Positions 24,375 through 32,848 of a stretch of DNA of 64,000 bases are shown one piece after another. The stretch is taken from NCBI GenBank assembly GCA_020161855.1, contig JAIUNJ010000005.1, forward strand, positions 152,787-216,786. Direction: 5' to 3'. Positions within the stretch are counted from its first letter, which is position 1, and every line of letters starts with the position of its first letter. The DNA comes from Pseudomonadota bacterium. Lineage in GTDB: Bacteria; Pseudomonadota; Alphaproteobacteria; Rhizobiales; Aestuariivirgaceae. Below the pieces are notes generated by a model that saw nothing but the letters and a program-made list of their open reading frames with translations, searched no databases and was not told where the DNA came from. The position numbers and the translations under genes are program-made.

Positions 24375-25897
24375 CAGGCGGCTTCCTTGGTGACGCCGGC
24401 CATGAGCAGGCCAATGTCGCGCTCATCGGCATCACCCGGGCGTTCGCCCATCACCTTGCCGGCAAACATCACGATGATGCGATCCGAGAGCGAACGGATT
24501 TCGTCGAGCTCGACCGAAACCAGCAGGATCGCCTTTCCGGCATCACGCAGCGCAATAATGCGCCGGTGGATGAATTCAATAGCGCCGATATCAACGCCGC
24601 GCGTCGGCTGGCCCACGATCAGGAGATCCGGATTGCTCTTGATCTCGCGGGCTATGATGAGCTTCTGCTGATTGCCGCCGGAGAACTTAGCACTCTTGAG
24701 CAGGGGATCAGGCGGGCGGACGTCGAACTCCTCCATTTCCTCCTTGCAGCGGTTGATCACCTTCTCGCGGTCGAGGTGGAAGCTCTCACCCAGGGCCTCG
24801 CTCCAGTGCCAGCCGAGAATGGCCGATTCAGATGCATCGAATGCGGTGATAAGGCCACGGTGCTGGCGGTCCTCCGGCACATGCGCCAGACCTTCACCAC
24901 GCAGCACACGCGGCGTACAGTCGGGGCCATAGACACTGTTCTCAAAGACGATCTCACCGGCGCTGGGCGTGGTGATGCCCGCAATGAGGTCGAGCAGTTC
25001 CGACTGGCCATTGCCTGAAACACCGGCGATGCCGACAATCTCGCCCTTGCGGACCTGCAGCGAAACACTGTCGACGCGCAGCACGCCCTTGCGGTCGCGC
25101 CAGCTCACATCGCGCACGTCAAGCACCATCTCGCCGGGGCGCGATGGTCCCTTGTCGACACGAAGCAGCACGCGGCGCCCCACCATGGCCTCGGCCAGTT
25201 CTTCGACACTCGTTTTCTTGGTTTCGTAGTTCGCCACCACCTCACCGCGGCGCATCACCGTCACACGGTCTGTGATCGCCATGATCTCGCGCAGCTTGTG
25301 GGTGATGAGGATCACCGTCTTTCCCTCGTCGCGCAGTTGCCCGAGGATACGGAAGAGATGATCGGCCTCGTCCGGCGTCAACACACCGGTCGGTTCATCG
25401 AGAATCAGAATGTCAGCGCCCTTGAAAAGCGCCTTGAGGATTTCAACACGCTGCTGCAGGCCCACCGGCAGCTCACCGACGACAGCGTCGGGATCGACAT
25501 CGAGTTCGTAATCATGGGCAAGGCGGGTGAGCTCGCTGCGCGCCTTGGAGAGTGCCGGCCCGATCATGGCACTGCCTTCAGCGCCGAGAATGACATTCTC
25601 AAGAACGGTGAAGGGCTCAACCAGCATGAAATGCTGATGCACCATGCCGATGCCAAGACCGATGGCATCGGTCGATGACTTGATGCGAACGGGTTCGCCC
25701 TTGACGCGGATCTCACCCTTGTCGGCGGCATAGAAGCCGAACAGGATCGACATCAGGGTCGATTTGCCGGCACCATTTTCGCCAATAATGCCGTGGATCG
25801 ACCCCTGCGCCACAGACAGGTTCACGTCCTTGTTGGCATGAACGGCGCCAAAACGCTTGTCGATGCCGATCAGTTCGATGGCGGGAGGCGTCTGCAC
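24374..25897 (-). CDS. Nucleoside ABC importer, tandem ATP-binding protein (NupO/YufO-like)
   Basis: 507 residues with two ABC domains. Domain 1 has Walker A GENGAGKSTLM, a diverged signature (LPVGLQQRVEI) and Walker B ILILDEPT; domain 2 has a degenerate Walker A GVSGNGQSELL and signature FSGGNQQKLIIA. This asymmetric pair is standard for RbsA/YufO-like importers. It powers uptake of nucleosides delivered by the BMP-family protein encoded just upstream. A terminator-like hairpin between the two genes probably lowers its expression relative to the binding protein. Confidence 0.93.
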   Translation of the reverse strand: MQTPPAIELIGIDKRFGAVHANKDVNLSVAQGSIHGIIGENGAGKSTLMSILFGFYAADKGEIRVKGEPVRIKSSTDAIGLGIGMVHQHFMLVEPFTVLENVILGAEGSAMIGPALSKARSELTRLAHDYELDVDPDAVVGELPVGLQQRVEILKALFKGADILILDEPTGVLTPDEADHLFRILGQLRDEGKTVILITHKLREIMAITDRVTVMRRGEVVANYETKKTSVEELAEAMVGRRVLLRVDKGPSRPGEMVLDVRDVSWRDRKGVLRVDSVSLQVRKGEIVGIAGVSGNGQSELLDLIAGITTPSAGEIVFENSVYGPDCTPRVLRGEGLAHVPEDRQHRGLITAFDASESAILGWHWSEALGESFHLDREKVINRCKEEMEEFDVRPPDPLLKSAKFSGGNQQKLIIAREIKSNPDLLIVGQPTRGVDIGAIEFIHRRIIALRDAGKAILLVSVELDEIRSLSDRIIVMFAGKVMGERPGDADERDIGLLMAGVTKEAA

Positions 25898-25904
25898 TGG
25901 GCTT

Positions 25905-25945
25905 CCGGAAAAAGAAAACTCCTCCCGCGTCGCCGCGGGAGGAAC
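25905..25945 (-). terminator. Attenuator hairpin between the BMP gene and the ABC genes
   Basis: A 10-bp stem (25922-25931 with 25936-25945) with loop TCGC, followed on the minus strand by AGTTTTCTTTTTCC. It sits 13 bases after the binding-protein stop and 8 bases before the ATPase start, so it should let only part of transcription through to the ATPase and permeases. Confidence 0.75.
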
Positions 25946-25957
25946 ATTCAGCTGTGC

Positions 25958-26986
25958 TTATTCAACCGGGCACTTGTTGTCCGACATGTAGTCGTGGACC
26001 GTGATCTTGCCGGCGATGATGTCGGCCTTGGCGGCTTCCACCTTGGCCTTCATGTCGTCAGTGACGAGCGCCTTGTTGTTGTCATCCATGGCGTAGCCCA
26101 CGCCATCCTGGGCGAGGCCAAGAGCCTGGATGCCGGGCTTCACGTCCTTGCCGGCCTTCATGACATTGTAGACGGCCACATCCACACGCTTGAGCATGGA
26201 GGTGAGAACCTTGCCGGGATAGAGATAGTTCTGGTTGGCATCAACGCCGATCGACAGGATGTTGCCTTCGGCAGCGGCCTTGAGCACACCGAGGCCGGTG
26301 GCGCCGGCGGCGGCATAGACCACATCCGAACCCTGGCTGATCTGGCTCTTGGTGATTTCGCCACCCTTCACCGGATCGTTCCAGGCAGCGCCTGTGTCAC
26401 CCGTCATGTTCTGGATGATCTTGGCATCGGGACGCACGGCCTTGACGCCCTGGGCATAGCCGCAGGCGAACTTGCGGATCAGCGGAATGTCCATGCCGCC
26501 CACGAAGCTCACCGTGCCGGTCTTGCTGGCAAGGCCCGCCATCATGCCGACGAGGTAGGAGCCCTCATGCTCGTTGAAGACGATGGACTGGACGTTGGGC
26601 AGGTCGACGACCATGTCGACAATGGCGAACTTCAGGTCGGGATACTCCTTGGCCACCTTTTCGAGGGCAGCAGCCTGGGCGAAGCCTGCAGCGATGATCG
26701 GATTGTAGCCCTGGTCAGCGAAGTTGCGGATGGCCTGCTCGCGCTGGGCCTCGTTGGCGATTTCAAACTCGCCATACTGCACGTTCGATTCGGACTTGAA
26801 CTTCTCCGCGCCGTTGAACATCGATTCGTTGAACGACTTGTCGAACTTGCCGCCGATATCAAAGACGATGGCAGGCTTGCCGTCACCGACCTTGGCGGTC
26901 TGCTGGCTGCCGCGCAAAAGCCACCAGGCTCCCACGGCGAGGATGGCGACAACGGCCACACCGGCTACCAGTTTCTTGCTGCTCAT
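25958..26986 (-). CDS. BMP-family (basic membrane protein) nucleoside-binding protein
   Basis: 342 residues. Mature-domain motifs of the BMP/Med family: DIGGKFDKSFNESMFNGAEKF, FADQGYNPIIAAGFA, HEGSYLVGMMAGLAS, FVGGMDIPLI, and QGSDVVYAAAGATGLGVL. It binds nucleosides in the periplasm for the importer encoded downstream. The N-terminus (residues 6-24) is a hydrophobic helix but contains no cysteine, so unlike many BMP proteins it has no lipobox; it is either a plain signal peptide or an uncleaved anchor. First gene of the nucleoside transcript. Confidence 0.9.
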   Translation of the reverse strand: MSSKKLVAGVAVVAILAVGAWWLLRGSQQTAKVGDGKPAIVFDIGGKFDKSFNESMFNGAEKFKSESNVQYGEFEIANEAQREQAIRNFADQGYNPIIAAGFAQAAALEKVAKEYPDLKFAIVDMVVDLPNVQSIVFNEHEGSYLVGMMAGLASKTGTVSFVGGMDIPLIRKFACGYAQGVKAVRPDAKIIQNMTGDTGAAWNDPVKGGEITKSQISQGSDVVYAAAGATGLGVLKAAAEGNILSIGVDANQNYLYPGKVLTSMLKRVDVAVYNVMKAGKDVKPGIQALGLAQDGVGYAMDDNNKALVTDDMKAKVEAAKADIIAGKITVHDYMSDNKCPVE

Positions 26987-27166
26987 TGCTTTCTGTCTCC
27001 CTGAGAATTCTTGACCTGTTGATCAAGGCTTGGCGACAATCAACGACAAATTGCGCCCGTTTGCAAGCAGACTTGAACTCGCTGCGGTGGATACACACAT
27101 ACCCGACAACTCCTCGCCGGGCCTCCGGGACGGTGCGGAAATGCCGCTTCTTTCAAGGGCCTGTCT

Positions 27167-27580
27167 ATGACACGCGTTTCACTGTTCACTTCCCCGCTGA
27201 TGCTGGGCTTCGACGAGCTCGAACGTCTCGTCGAGCGCTCCACCAAGGCAAGCGACAGCTATCCGCCCTACAACATTGAACGGTCACAGAACGGCAGCGG
27301 CGAGGCCTGGCGCATCACGCTGGCAGTGGCGGGTTTTGCCCGCGAGGATCTCGAGATCACCGTCGAGGACCGCCAGCTCGTGGTGAAGGGCCGCCAGAAG
27401 GACGAGCCCGGCCGGGACTATCTGCACCGCGGCATTGCCGCACGGCAGTTCGTCCGCAGCTTCGTGCTGGCCGACGGCATGGAGGTGCTGGGCGCCGACA
27501 TGGGCAACGGATTGCTGGCAATCAACCTCAGGCGCAACGAACCGGAAAAGCGCGTGCGCCGCATCGAGATCAGTGAGTGA
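27167..27580 (+). CDS. Small heat shock protein, Hsp20/alpha-crystallin family
   Basis: 137 residues, IbpA-like. The alpha-crystallin domain runs from about residue 30 to 125: W-R-I-T-L-A-V-A-G-F-A-R-E-D-L-E-I-T-V-E, then K-G-R-Q-K-D-E, Y-L-H-R-G-I-A-A-R-Q-F-V-R-S-F-V-L-A, and G-L-L-A-I-N-L-R-R-N-E-P. It is an ATP-independent holdase for unfolding proteins. AAGGG lies 6 bases upstream of ATG. CTTGAA at 27072-27077 could be the -35 of a sigma-32 promoter, but the -10 match is poor. The DUF1150 gene overlaps or abuts its stop. Confidence 0.92.
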   Translation: MTRVSLFTSPLMLGFDELERLVERSTKASDSYPPYNIERSQNGSGEAWRITLAVAGFAREDLEITVEDRQLVVKGRQKDEPGRDYLHRGIAARQFVRSFVLADGMEVLGADMGNGLLAINLRRNEPEKRVRRIEISE

Positions 27581-27585
27581 AGAAC

Positions 27586-27837
27586 ATGGACAAGACAGTA
27601 TCAAAGATGACTGAACAGGATCTGGCGCATCTCGGCGGCGGCGTTCTCGCCTATGTCCGCGAGATCGAAGGCAAGGATGCCATCAAGCTTCTCGGCGAAA
27701 AGATCGCCGTTCCGGCCAAGGGCAAGCTCTTCTGCCTCTACAACGCCGACGGCACGCCGATCTCGATCTCGGGCACGCGCGAAGCCGCCATCGGTTCGGC
27801 CCTTGAGCACGAACTGGTTCCGGCCAGCGTTCACTGA
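27586..27837 (+). CDS. DUF1150 family protein
   Basis: 83 residues. The segment AYVREIEGKDAIKLL followed by a short beta-rich part with the phrase C-L-Y-N-A-D-G-T-P-I matches DUF1150, a small alphaproteobacterial family of unknown function that is regularly found next to hsp20. The ATG at 27586 lies just after the hsp20 stop; a GTG at 27577 overlapping hsp20 is an alternative. A GC-rich hairpin follows. Confidence 0.85.
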   Translation: MDKTVSKMTEQDLAHLGGGVLAYVREIEGKDAIKLLGEKIAVPAKGKLFCLYNADGTPISISGTREAAIGSALEHELVPASVH

Positions 27838-27849
27838 TGCAGGCAGGCG

Positions 27850-27870
27850 GCCGGGCCGATGTGGCCCGGC
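27850..27870. terminator. GC-rich hairpin between DUF1150 and ptsN (convergent)
   Basis: Perfect 8-bp stem 27850-27857 with 27863-27870 and loop GATGT, ending exactly at the ptsN stop codon. The plus side continues TTATG, so there is no real T tract; termination strength is uncertain. Confidence 0.5.
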
Positions 27871-28338
27871 TTATGCCGCCGATTGTTTGGCTGCAGGCTC
27901 GGTGAGGATGGCGTAGAGGCCTTCCGCCGTATCGGTGCCGCGCAGCTTGGCGAGTGTCGACGGTTCGCGCAGCAGGCGCGAGATGCGCGCCAGTGCGGTC
28001 AGATGATCCGCACCCTGATGATCCGGTGCCAGCAGCACGAAGACGAGATCGACAGGCTCGTGATCGGGACTGTCAAAGGCGATGGGCGTCGCAAGGCGTG
28101 CAAAAAGACCATAGACACGGCTGATCGTCGCCAGCCTGCCGTGCGGAATGGCAAGGCCCTGCCCCAGCCCGGTCGACCCCAGCTTCTCACGGCGCAGCAG
28201 CGTCTCGTAGACAAGGCGGTGATCGACGGCGACGAGGCCTGCCATCACTTGCGACAGTTCCTGCAGCAGCTGCTTCTTGTTCTGCGCCTTGACGTTCGCC
28301 AGCACGGCCCGCGCGTCGATGATATCAGCAAGCGTCAT
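27871..28338 (-). CDS. ptsN: Nitrogen PTS enzyme IIA (IIA-Ntr)
   Basis: 155 residues, fructose/mannitol IIA fold. The phosphorylated His66 lies in GLAIPHGRL, and E-T-L-L-R-R-E-K-L-G-S-T-G-L-G precedes it. PtsN is the last phosphoacceptor of the nitrogen PTS and controls potassium, nitrogen and carbon regulators by binding rather than by transport. ATG 28338 (MTLADIIDARAV) fits the family. It lies 177 bases downstream of rpoN, and the hpf gene usually found between them is not there. Confidence 0.92.
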   Translation of the reverse strand: MTLADIIDARAVLANVKAQNKKQLLQELSQVMAGLVAVDHRLVYETLLRREKLGSTGLGQGLAIPHGRLATISRVYGLFARLATPIAFDSPDHEPVDLVFVLLAPDHQGADHLTALARISRLLREPSTLAKLRGTDTAEGLYAILTEPAAKQSAA

Positions 28339-28474
28339 GGTCGGGGAATTCACCTCGGTTCCGGCAAGCAACAATCAGTTGGGCGCAGCTTTCGGCTGCG
28401 TCAACTGCAACTTGTCCGACTGTGGATCACATTGTGGGCACTGTCGCTTTCAGCTCGTGCCTTCTGTTCAAATC

Positions 28475-28493
28475 GCGCGCTGAATAGGCGCGC
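28475..28493 (-). terminator. Weak hairpin after rpoN
   Basis: 6-bp GCGCGC stem (28475-28480 with 28488-28493) and 7-base loop, 22 bases after the rpoN stop. The minus-strand side continues GATTTGAAC, without a T tract. It is a weak candidate for transcription ending or pausing between rpoN and ptsN. Confidence 0.3.
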
Positions 28494-28515
28494 ATGCCCG
28501 CCAAGTCAACCCTTG

Positions 28516-30006
28516 TCAGGCCTTCAGACGGGCCTCGCGACGGCGCTGCACCGAAGACAAAATCCCCATTGATTCCCGGTACTTGGCAACCGTCCTGCGG
28601 GCCAGGTCAATGCCTTCGCCCTTAAGCGCCGCCACAATGTCGTCATCCGAAAGTATGGCGTCGCCGGTCTCGCGGGCAATCATCTCACGGATGCGGTGAC
28701 GGACCGATTCCGAGGAGTGCGCATCACCGCCTTCATCAGCCGAGGCGATGGCATTGGTGAAAAAGTATTTCAGTTCATAGGTGCCGCGCGGCGTCGCCAT
28801 GTACTTGTTGGATGTGACGCGGCTCACCGTCGATTCATGCATCTCGATGGCGTCAGCCACCATCTTCAGCGTGATCGGCCGCAGGTGCTGAATGCCGTGA
28901 ATGAGGAAGCCATCCTGCTGGCGGACAATTTCTCGCGCCACCTTGAGCACGGTCTTGGCACGCTGGTCGAGGCTCTTGACCAGCCAGGTGGCCTGGGCGT
29001 GGCAGCCGGCGAGGAAGGTCTTGTCATCTTCCCGCGTTGTGCCCTTGGCGACCTTGGCCAGATACTGGTTGTTCACAAGCACCCTTGGCAGCGTCTCGCT
29101 GTTCAGTTCAACAATCCATGCGCCGTCCGGCGACGGCCTGACAAAAACGTCGGGCACCACCGGCATCAACGGTTCGGAACCGAAGGCTAGGCCAGGCTTG
29201 GGATTGAGCGAGCGCAACTCCGAAAGCATGTCGTTGAGATCTTCGAGCGACACGCCGCACAGACTTCTCAGGCGCTGGAAGTCGCGCTTGGCGACGAGTG
29301 GCAGGTTGTCGATGAGCGCCGCCATGGCGGGATCGAGCCTATTGCGTTCGGCAAGCTGCAGGGCAAGGCATTCGCGCAGGTCGCGGGCGAAGACGCCGAC
29401 CGGTTCGAACTTGCACAGTTCCTCGAGCACCCGGGTGACATGCGCCTCGGTCGTACCCAGTGTGGTCACGAGGCTGAGCGGATCACCTGACAGATAGCCC
29501 GCCTCATTGATCATGCCGATCAGATGCTGGCCAATGATGAGGTCGGCGCCATCGCTGAAGGTGAGATTGAGCTGTTCGGTGAGATATTCCGACAGTGACG
29601 CGACCTTGGACAGGCGATCCGCAAAATCCGAATCCTCGCCATCGAATGAAAGATGGCCGGAGGAGCGCAGCGAAGCCCAGCCGGAATCGCGCGGCATCAT
29701 GGCCTCGTCGGCCATGCGCGAGGCGGCGCCTTCCGCGGCCTCCGACTCCCGCGCCGAGACGTCACCATCCTGCGGCAGGCTGGAAAAACTCTGATCGAGA
29801 GGTGCGGGCTGCGACAGTTCGCCGGCCTGCTTGGCCGCGGCAGCGCCTTCTTCGCGCTCGAGCAGCGGGTTGCGCTCAATCTCGGCCTCGACATATTCGA
29901 GAAGCTCAGGCGAAGACATCTGCAGAAGCTTGATCGCCTGCTGCAGTTGTGGGGTCATCACAAGTGATTGACCCTGTTTCTGGACAAGTCTCTGGCTCAG
30001 GCCCAT
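28516..30006 (-). CDS. rpoN: RNA polymerase sigma-54 factor
   Basis: 496 residues. Region I is a Gln/Leu-rich activator-contact region (QLQQAIKLLQMSSPEL), region II is acidic, and region III holds the core-binding domain, the HTH (MHESTVSRVTSNKYM) and the RpoN box ARRTVAKYRE near the C-terminus. It directs transcription from -24/-12 promoters with enhancer-binding proteins, typically for nitrogen, motility or transport genes. It starts 9 bases from the lptB stop, in the conserved lptB-rpoN order. Confidence 0.96.
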   Translation of the reverse strand: MGLSQRLVQKQGQSLVMTPQLQQAIKLLQMSSPELLEYVEAEIERNPLLEREEGAAAAKQAGELSQPAPLDQSFSSLPQDGDVSARESEAAEGAASRMADEAMMPRDSGWASLRSSGHLSFDGEDSDFADRLSKVASLSEYLTEQLNLTFSDGADLIIGQHLIGMINEAGYLSGDPLSLVTTLGTTEAHVTRVLEELCKFEPVGVFARDLRECLALQLAERNRLDPAMAALIDNLPLVAKRDFQRLRSLCGVSLEDLNDMLSELRSLNPKPGLAFGSEPLMPVVPDVFVRPSPDGAWIVELNSETLPRVLVNNQYLAKVAKGTTREDDKTFLAGCHAQATWLVKSLDQRAKTVLKVAREIVRQQDGFLIHGIQHLRPITLKMVADAIEMHESTVSRVTSNKYMATPRGTYELKYFFTNAIASADEGGDAHSSESVRHRIREMIARETGDAILSDDDIVAALKGEGIDLARRTVAKYRESMGILSSVQRRREARLKA

Positions 30007-30015
30007 GCGGCGAGC

Positions 30016-30843
30016 CTAGTACGAGAAATTGTCACCCAGATAGTAGCGCCGTACATTGGGGTCATTGACGATTGCGTCCGGAGGCCCTTCGGTCAGGACA
30101 TGGCCCTCATGGATGATAAGGGCACGGTCGATAAGTCCGAGGGTCTCTCGTACGTTGTGATCCGTAATAAGCACCCCGATTCCCCGAGAGGTAAGCTGTC
30201 GCACCAGGGTGCGAATATCACCGATCGCAATGGGATCGATGCCTGCGAAGGGCTCGTCGAGGAGCATGAATTCGGGATTGGCGGCAAGGGCTCGGGCGAT
30301 TTCCACCCGGCGACGCTCTCCCCCAGAGAGCGCAACAGCCGGCGAATGCCGGATATGGGAGATTGAGAACTCATCGTACAACTCACGCAACTGACGCTCG
30401 CGCCGGTCCCTGTCCTTCTCATGAAGTTCAAGCACAGCCCGTAGATTCTGCTCGACGGTGAGTCCGCGGAAGATCGAGCTCTCCTGCGGCAAGTAGCCGA
30501 TCCCCAGCCTGGCCCGCTGATACATGGGCAGGTGGGTGATGTCCTCGCCATCCAGCCTGATTGAACCCCTGTCTGCCGCAATCAGGCCCGTGATCATATA
30601 GAACAGGGTCGTCTTGCCAGCACCGTTGGGGCCAAGAAGGCCAACAGCCTCACCGCGCCTGACCAGAACCGACACGTCCCTGACGACGGGCCGTCCGCGG
30701 TAGCTCTTGGCGAGCCTCTCGGCGAACAACCCCTCGGCCGGCGGCCTCTGCTCCTGTGCCTTCCCGTTCCCATTGGGGCGGGGGGCGAGGGGCCGGGGCG
30801 CAACGCGGGTCCGGGCTTCTGGCGCGGGGTGATTACGAACCAT
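30016..30843 (-). CDS. lptB: LPS export ABC transporter ATP-binding protein
   Basis: 275 residues. Walker A GPNGAGKTTLFYM, signature LSGGERRRVEIARAL, Walker B FMLLDEPFAGIDP and switch His (ITDHNVRETL) are intact. The first 35 residues form a proline/arginine-rich extension before the ABC domain, common in Rhizobiales LptB. With LptFG it drives lipopolysaccharide transport to the outer membrane. Order rnd-lptC-lptA-lptB-rpoN is transcribed leftwards. Confidence 0.95.
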   Translation of the reverse strand: MVRNHPAPEARTRVAPRPLAPRPNGNGKAQEQRPPAEGLFAERLAKSYRGRPVVRDVSVLVRRGEAVGLLGPNGAGKTTLFYMITGLIAADRGSIRLDGEDITHLPMYQRARLGIGYLPQESSIFRGLTVEQNLRAVLELHEKDRDRRERQLRELYDEFSISHIRHSPAVALSGGERRRVEIARALAANPEFMLLDEPFAGIDPIAIGDIRTLVRQLTSRGIGVLITDHNVRETLGLIDRALIIHEGHVLTEGPPDAIVNDPNVRRYYLGDNFSY

Positions 30844-30882
30844 TTATCTTAATTCCGAGTGAATGCGGCCCATGCCGATCCA

Positions 30883-31353
30883 TCACTTCGGAACAAATGT
30901 GCCCTTGACCCGGCCGCCCTTCATGACCGTCTTCTTGGTCTTGAGGTCGGCGGTCAGTTCCGGGCCCTTGAGCACGGTCTTGCCCTGCACCACCGTGACA
31001 TTGCCCGAGACGAGGAGCTGGTCCTGGCGGACATGGAAGGTGGCCTTGTTGCCGGTGATGGTCTGGGTGGGGGTGACGATCTTGACGTTGCCGGTGCAGA
31101 TCATGGTGTCGACTTCGGTCTTGACCGAGCCGTCGGGCTGTTTCACGTCGGCGTAGGTGACGTCCATCTTGTCGGCATAGATGGTCTCATCCTCGCGCGT
31201 CGCCACGACCTTGTCGGTGAAGATGGCGTGCTTGTCGGTCTCGAGGATTTCCATCTGACCGGCCTCGATCTCGACTGCCGTCTGCGCCAGCGCCGCTCCG
31301 GCCGAAAGCCACATGGCTGCGCCAGCCACAAGGCCCACAAGAAGTTTCTTCAT
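30883..31353 (-). CDS. lptA: LPS transport periplasmic protein
   Basis: 156 residues with a signal peptide (residues 1-24, ending ALAQ) and an OstA/LptA beta-jellyroll repeat (VEIEAGQMEI...FTDKVVATREDETIYADKMDV...GNVKIVTP pattern). It forms the periplasmic bridge that carries LPS from LptC to LptD. It overlaps the lptC stop by 4 bases (ATGA) and lies 39 bases before lptB. Confidence 0.93.
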   Translation of the reverse strand: MKKLLVGLVAGAAMWLSAGAALAQTAVEIEAGQMEILETDKHAIFTDKVVATREDETIYADKMDVTYADVKQPDGSVKTEVDTMICTGNVKIVTPTQTITGNKATFHVRQDQLLVSGNVTVVQGKTVLKGPELTADLKTKKTVMKGGRVKGTFVPK

Positions 31354-32021
31354 TCGCCATCTCCTGTTGGGCGCCCTTCTGTCATGAAGCGCGCCTTGAC
31401 GCCACCCTTGAATAGCATCCGCTGTCCCTGGTCGGTGACCGTGAAACTGTCGGCCTTTATCGTGCCCCCGCTGACGTTTACGGTGACCGGCGACTTGGAG
31501 ACAAGCGTCTGGGTTTCGGTATTGACCTCGGCGCCGTCCATCTTCGCGGTAAAGCGCCCCTTTTCGTCAAAGGTCACTTCGCCCTCGAGCTGCAGCATCT
31601 TGCTCACCGTATCGTAGCGGGCCCGGGCAGCATCGACTTTCAGCGGCTCGCCATTGGGGCGCTGGAACATGCCGTCAACGGCCTGCAGGTGAACGAGGGT
31701 CTCCTGGTCGCGGTCCTGGATACCGCTCTTGGCCTGCACCTCGAAGGGCTGGTTGTTCTTGCCGGTGCCGGCGATGGTGGCGTTCTTGCCGGTCATGAGG
31801 TCTGGGCTGGTCACCGGGACGGGCGGGGCCGTATCAGCGGGACCAGTCACGCCGTCAAACAGGCCGAGTTGAATGGCATAGACCCCGGCAAGCGCCACAG
31901 CACCTGCCGCTGCCCCATAGGCCAACAGTTTCGACACGCCACTGCGGCGCTGGGCCCGGCGTACCCGTTCGGGATCAAAACCGCGCTGCGGCGCTGCCAC
32001 GCCCTCAGTGCGCGAAGACAT
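31350..32021 (-). CDS. lptC: LPS export system protein, inner-membrane anchored
   Basis: 223 residues. A cytoplasmic basic segment (residues 10-30) and one transmembrane helix (about 32-52) are followed by a periplasmic OstA-like domain (LMTGKNATIAGTGKNNQPFEVQAKSG, VHLQAVDGMF, VTFDEKGRFTAKMDGAEVNTET, FKGGVKARF). It passes LPS from LptBFG to LptA. ATG 32021 was chosen; it overlaps the RNase D stop by 17 bases, and lptA overlaps its own stop by 4. Confidence 0.9.
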   Translation of the reverse strand: MSSRTEGVAAPQRGFDPERVRRAQRRSGVSKLLAYGAAAGAVALAGVYAIQLGLFDGVTGPADTAPPVPVTSPDLMTGKNATIAGTGKNNQPFEVQAKSGIQDRDQETLVHLQAVDGMFQRPNGEPLKVDAARARYDTVSKMLQLEGEVTFDEKGRFTAKMDGAEVNTETQTLVSKSPVTVNVSGGTIKADSFTVTDQGQRMLFKGGVKARFMTEGRPTGDGE

Positions 32022-32616
32022 CTTCCTCGCCCCAGCCGCCCAGGTCGAGGGCAGCGCGCGCCGGCAGGAATTCAAAACAGGCCTTGGCCAAAGCCATGCG
32101 GCCCTCGCGCTCGAGCATCTGGTCGAGCCGCGCCTTCAGCTCATGCAGATAGACCACATCCTGCGCGGCATAGGTTTTCTGGGCATCGCTCAGCACATGG
32201 CGGCCCCAGTCGGAGCTTTGCTGCTGCTTGTTGGCCTCGATGTCGAGCAGTTCCTTCAGGATGTCCTTGAGGCCATGCCTGTCGGTGTAGGTGCGGGCGA
32301 TCTTCGAGGCGATCTTGGTGCAATAGAGCGGTTGCGTCACGGCACCGAGGTAATGCTTCAATACGGCAACATCAAAGCGGGCGAAGTGAAAAATCTTGAG
32401 CACGCCCGGATCTTCGAGCAGCGCCTTGAGGCGGGGCGCCTGGAACGTGGCAGGATCGATCTGCACCAGATGGGCATTGCCGTCACCGGTCGAGATCTGC
32501 ACCACGCAAAGCCGGTCGCGGCGCGGGTTGAGGCCCAGCGTCTCGGTGTCGATGGCAATGGAGGGGCCGGGCTTGAAATCGGCGGGCAGGTCGCCCCGGT
32601 AGAGCTTGACGTTCAT
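32005..32616 (-). CDS. Ribonuclease D-like 3'-5' exonuclease (catalytic domain only)
   Basis: 203 residues, a single DEDDy exonuclease domain. IAIDTETLGL gives the first Asp/Glu pair, FHFARFDVAVL the second Asp, and YAAQDVVYLHEL the Tyr-x-x-x-Asp. The HRDC domains of E. coli RNase D are missing; this short form is usual in Alphaproteobacteria and trims tRNA or other RNA 3' ends. It is the first gene of the leftward lpt-rpoN block and overlaps lptC by 17 bases. Confidence 0.88.
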   Translation of the reverse strand: MNVKLYRGDLPADFKPGPSIAIDTETLGLNPRRDRLCVVQISTGDGNAHLVQIDPATFQAPRLKALLEDPGVLKIFHFARFDVAVLKHYLGAVTQPLYCTKIASKIARTYTDRHGLKDILKELLDIEANKQQQSSDWGRHVLSDAQKTYAAQDVVYLHELKARLDQMLEREGRMALAKACFEFLPARAALDLGGWGEEDVFAH

Positions 32617-32749
32617 GGGTTTTCAGCGGCTTTCGGCGTCGTGGCTTTGGCCGGGCATACCGCCGCGGCGCAAAAGACTCAATCAAAGATCAGGAAAGAC
32701 CGGATTGGCATCTCTGCCCGCTTTTCCAAGCCACCCCCGGAAGAGCTAT

Positions 32750-32834
<85 letters not shown>

Positions 32835-32848
32835 ACTGGGCGGCGCTC

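Noticed and set aside
27072-27100. Sigma-32 promoter before hsp20
   Set aside because: CTTGAA is present, but the -10 region at 27093-27100 matches the heat-shock consensus poorly; left as a remark under hsp20.
28277-28483. Short plus-strand frame in the rpoN-ptsN gap that might replace hpf
   Set aside because: Only 68 codons, no HPF/RaiA motif, and it runs antisense into ptsN.
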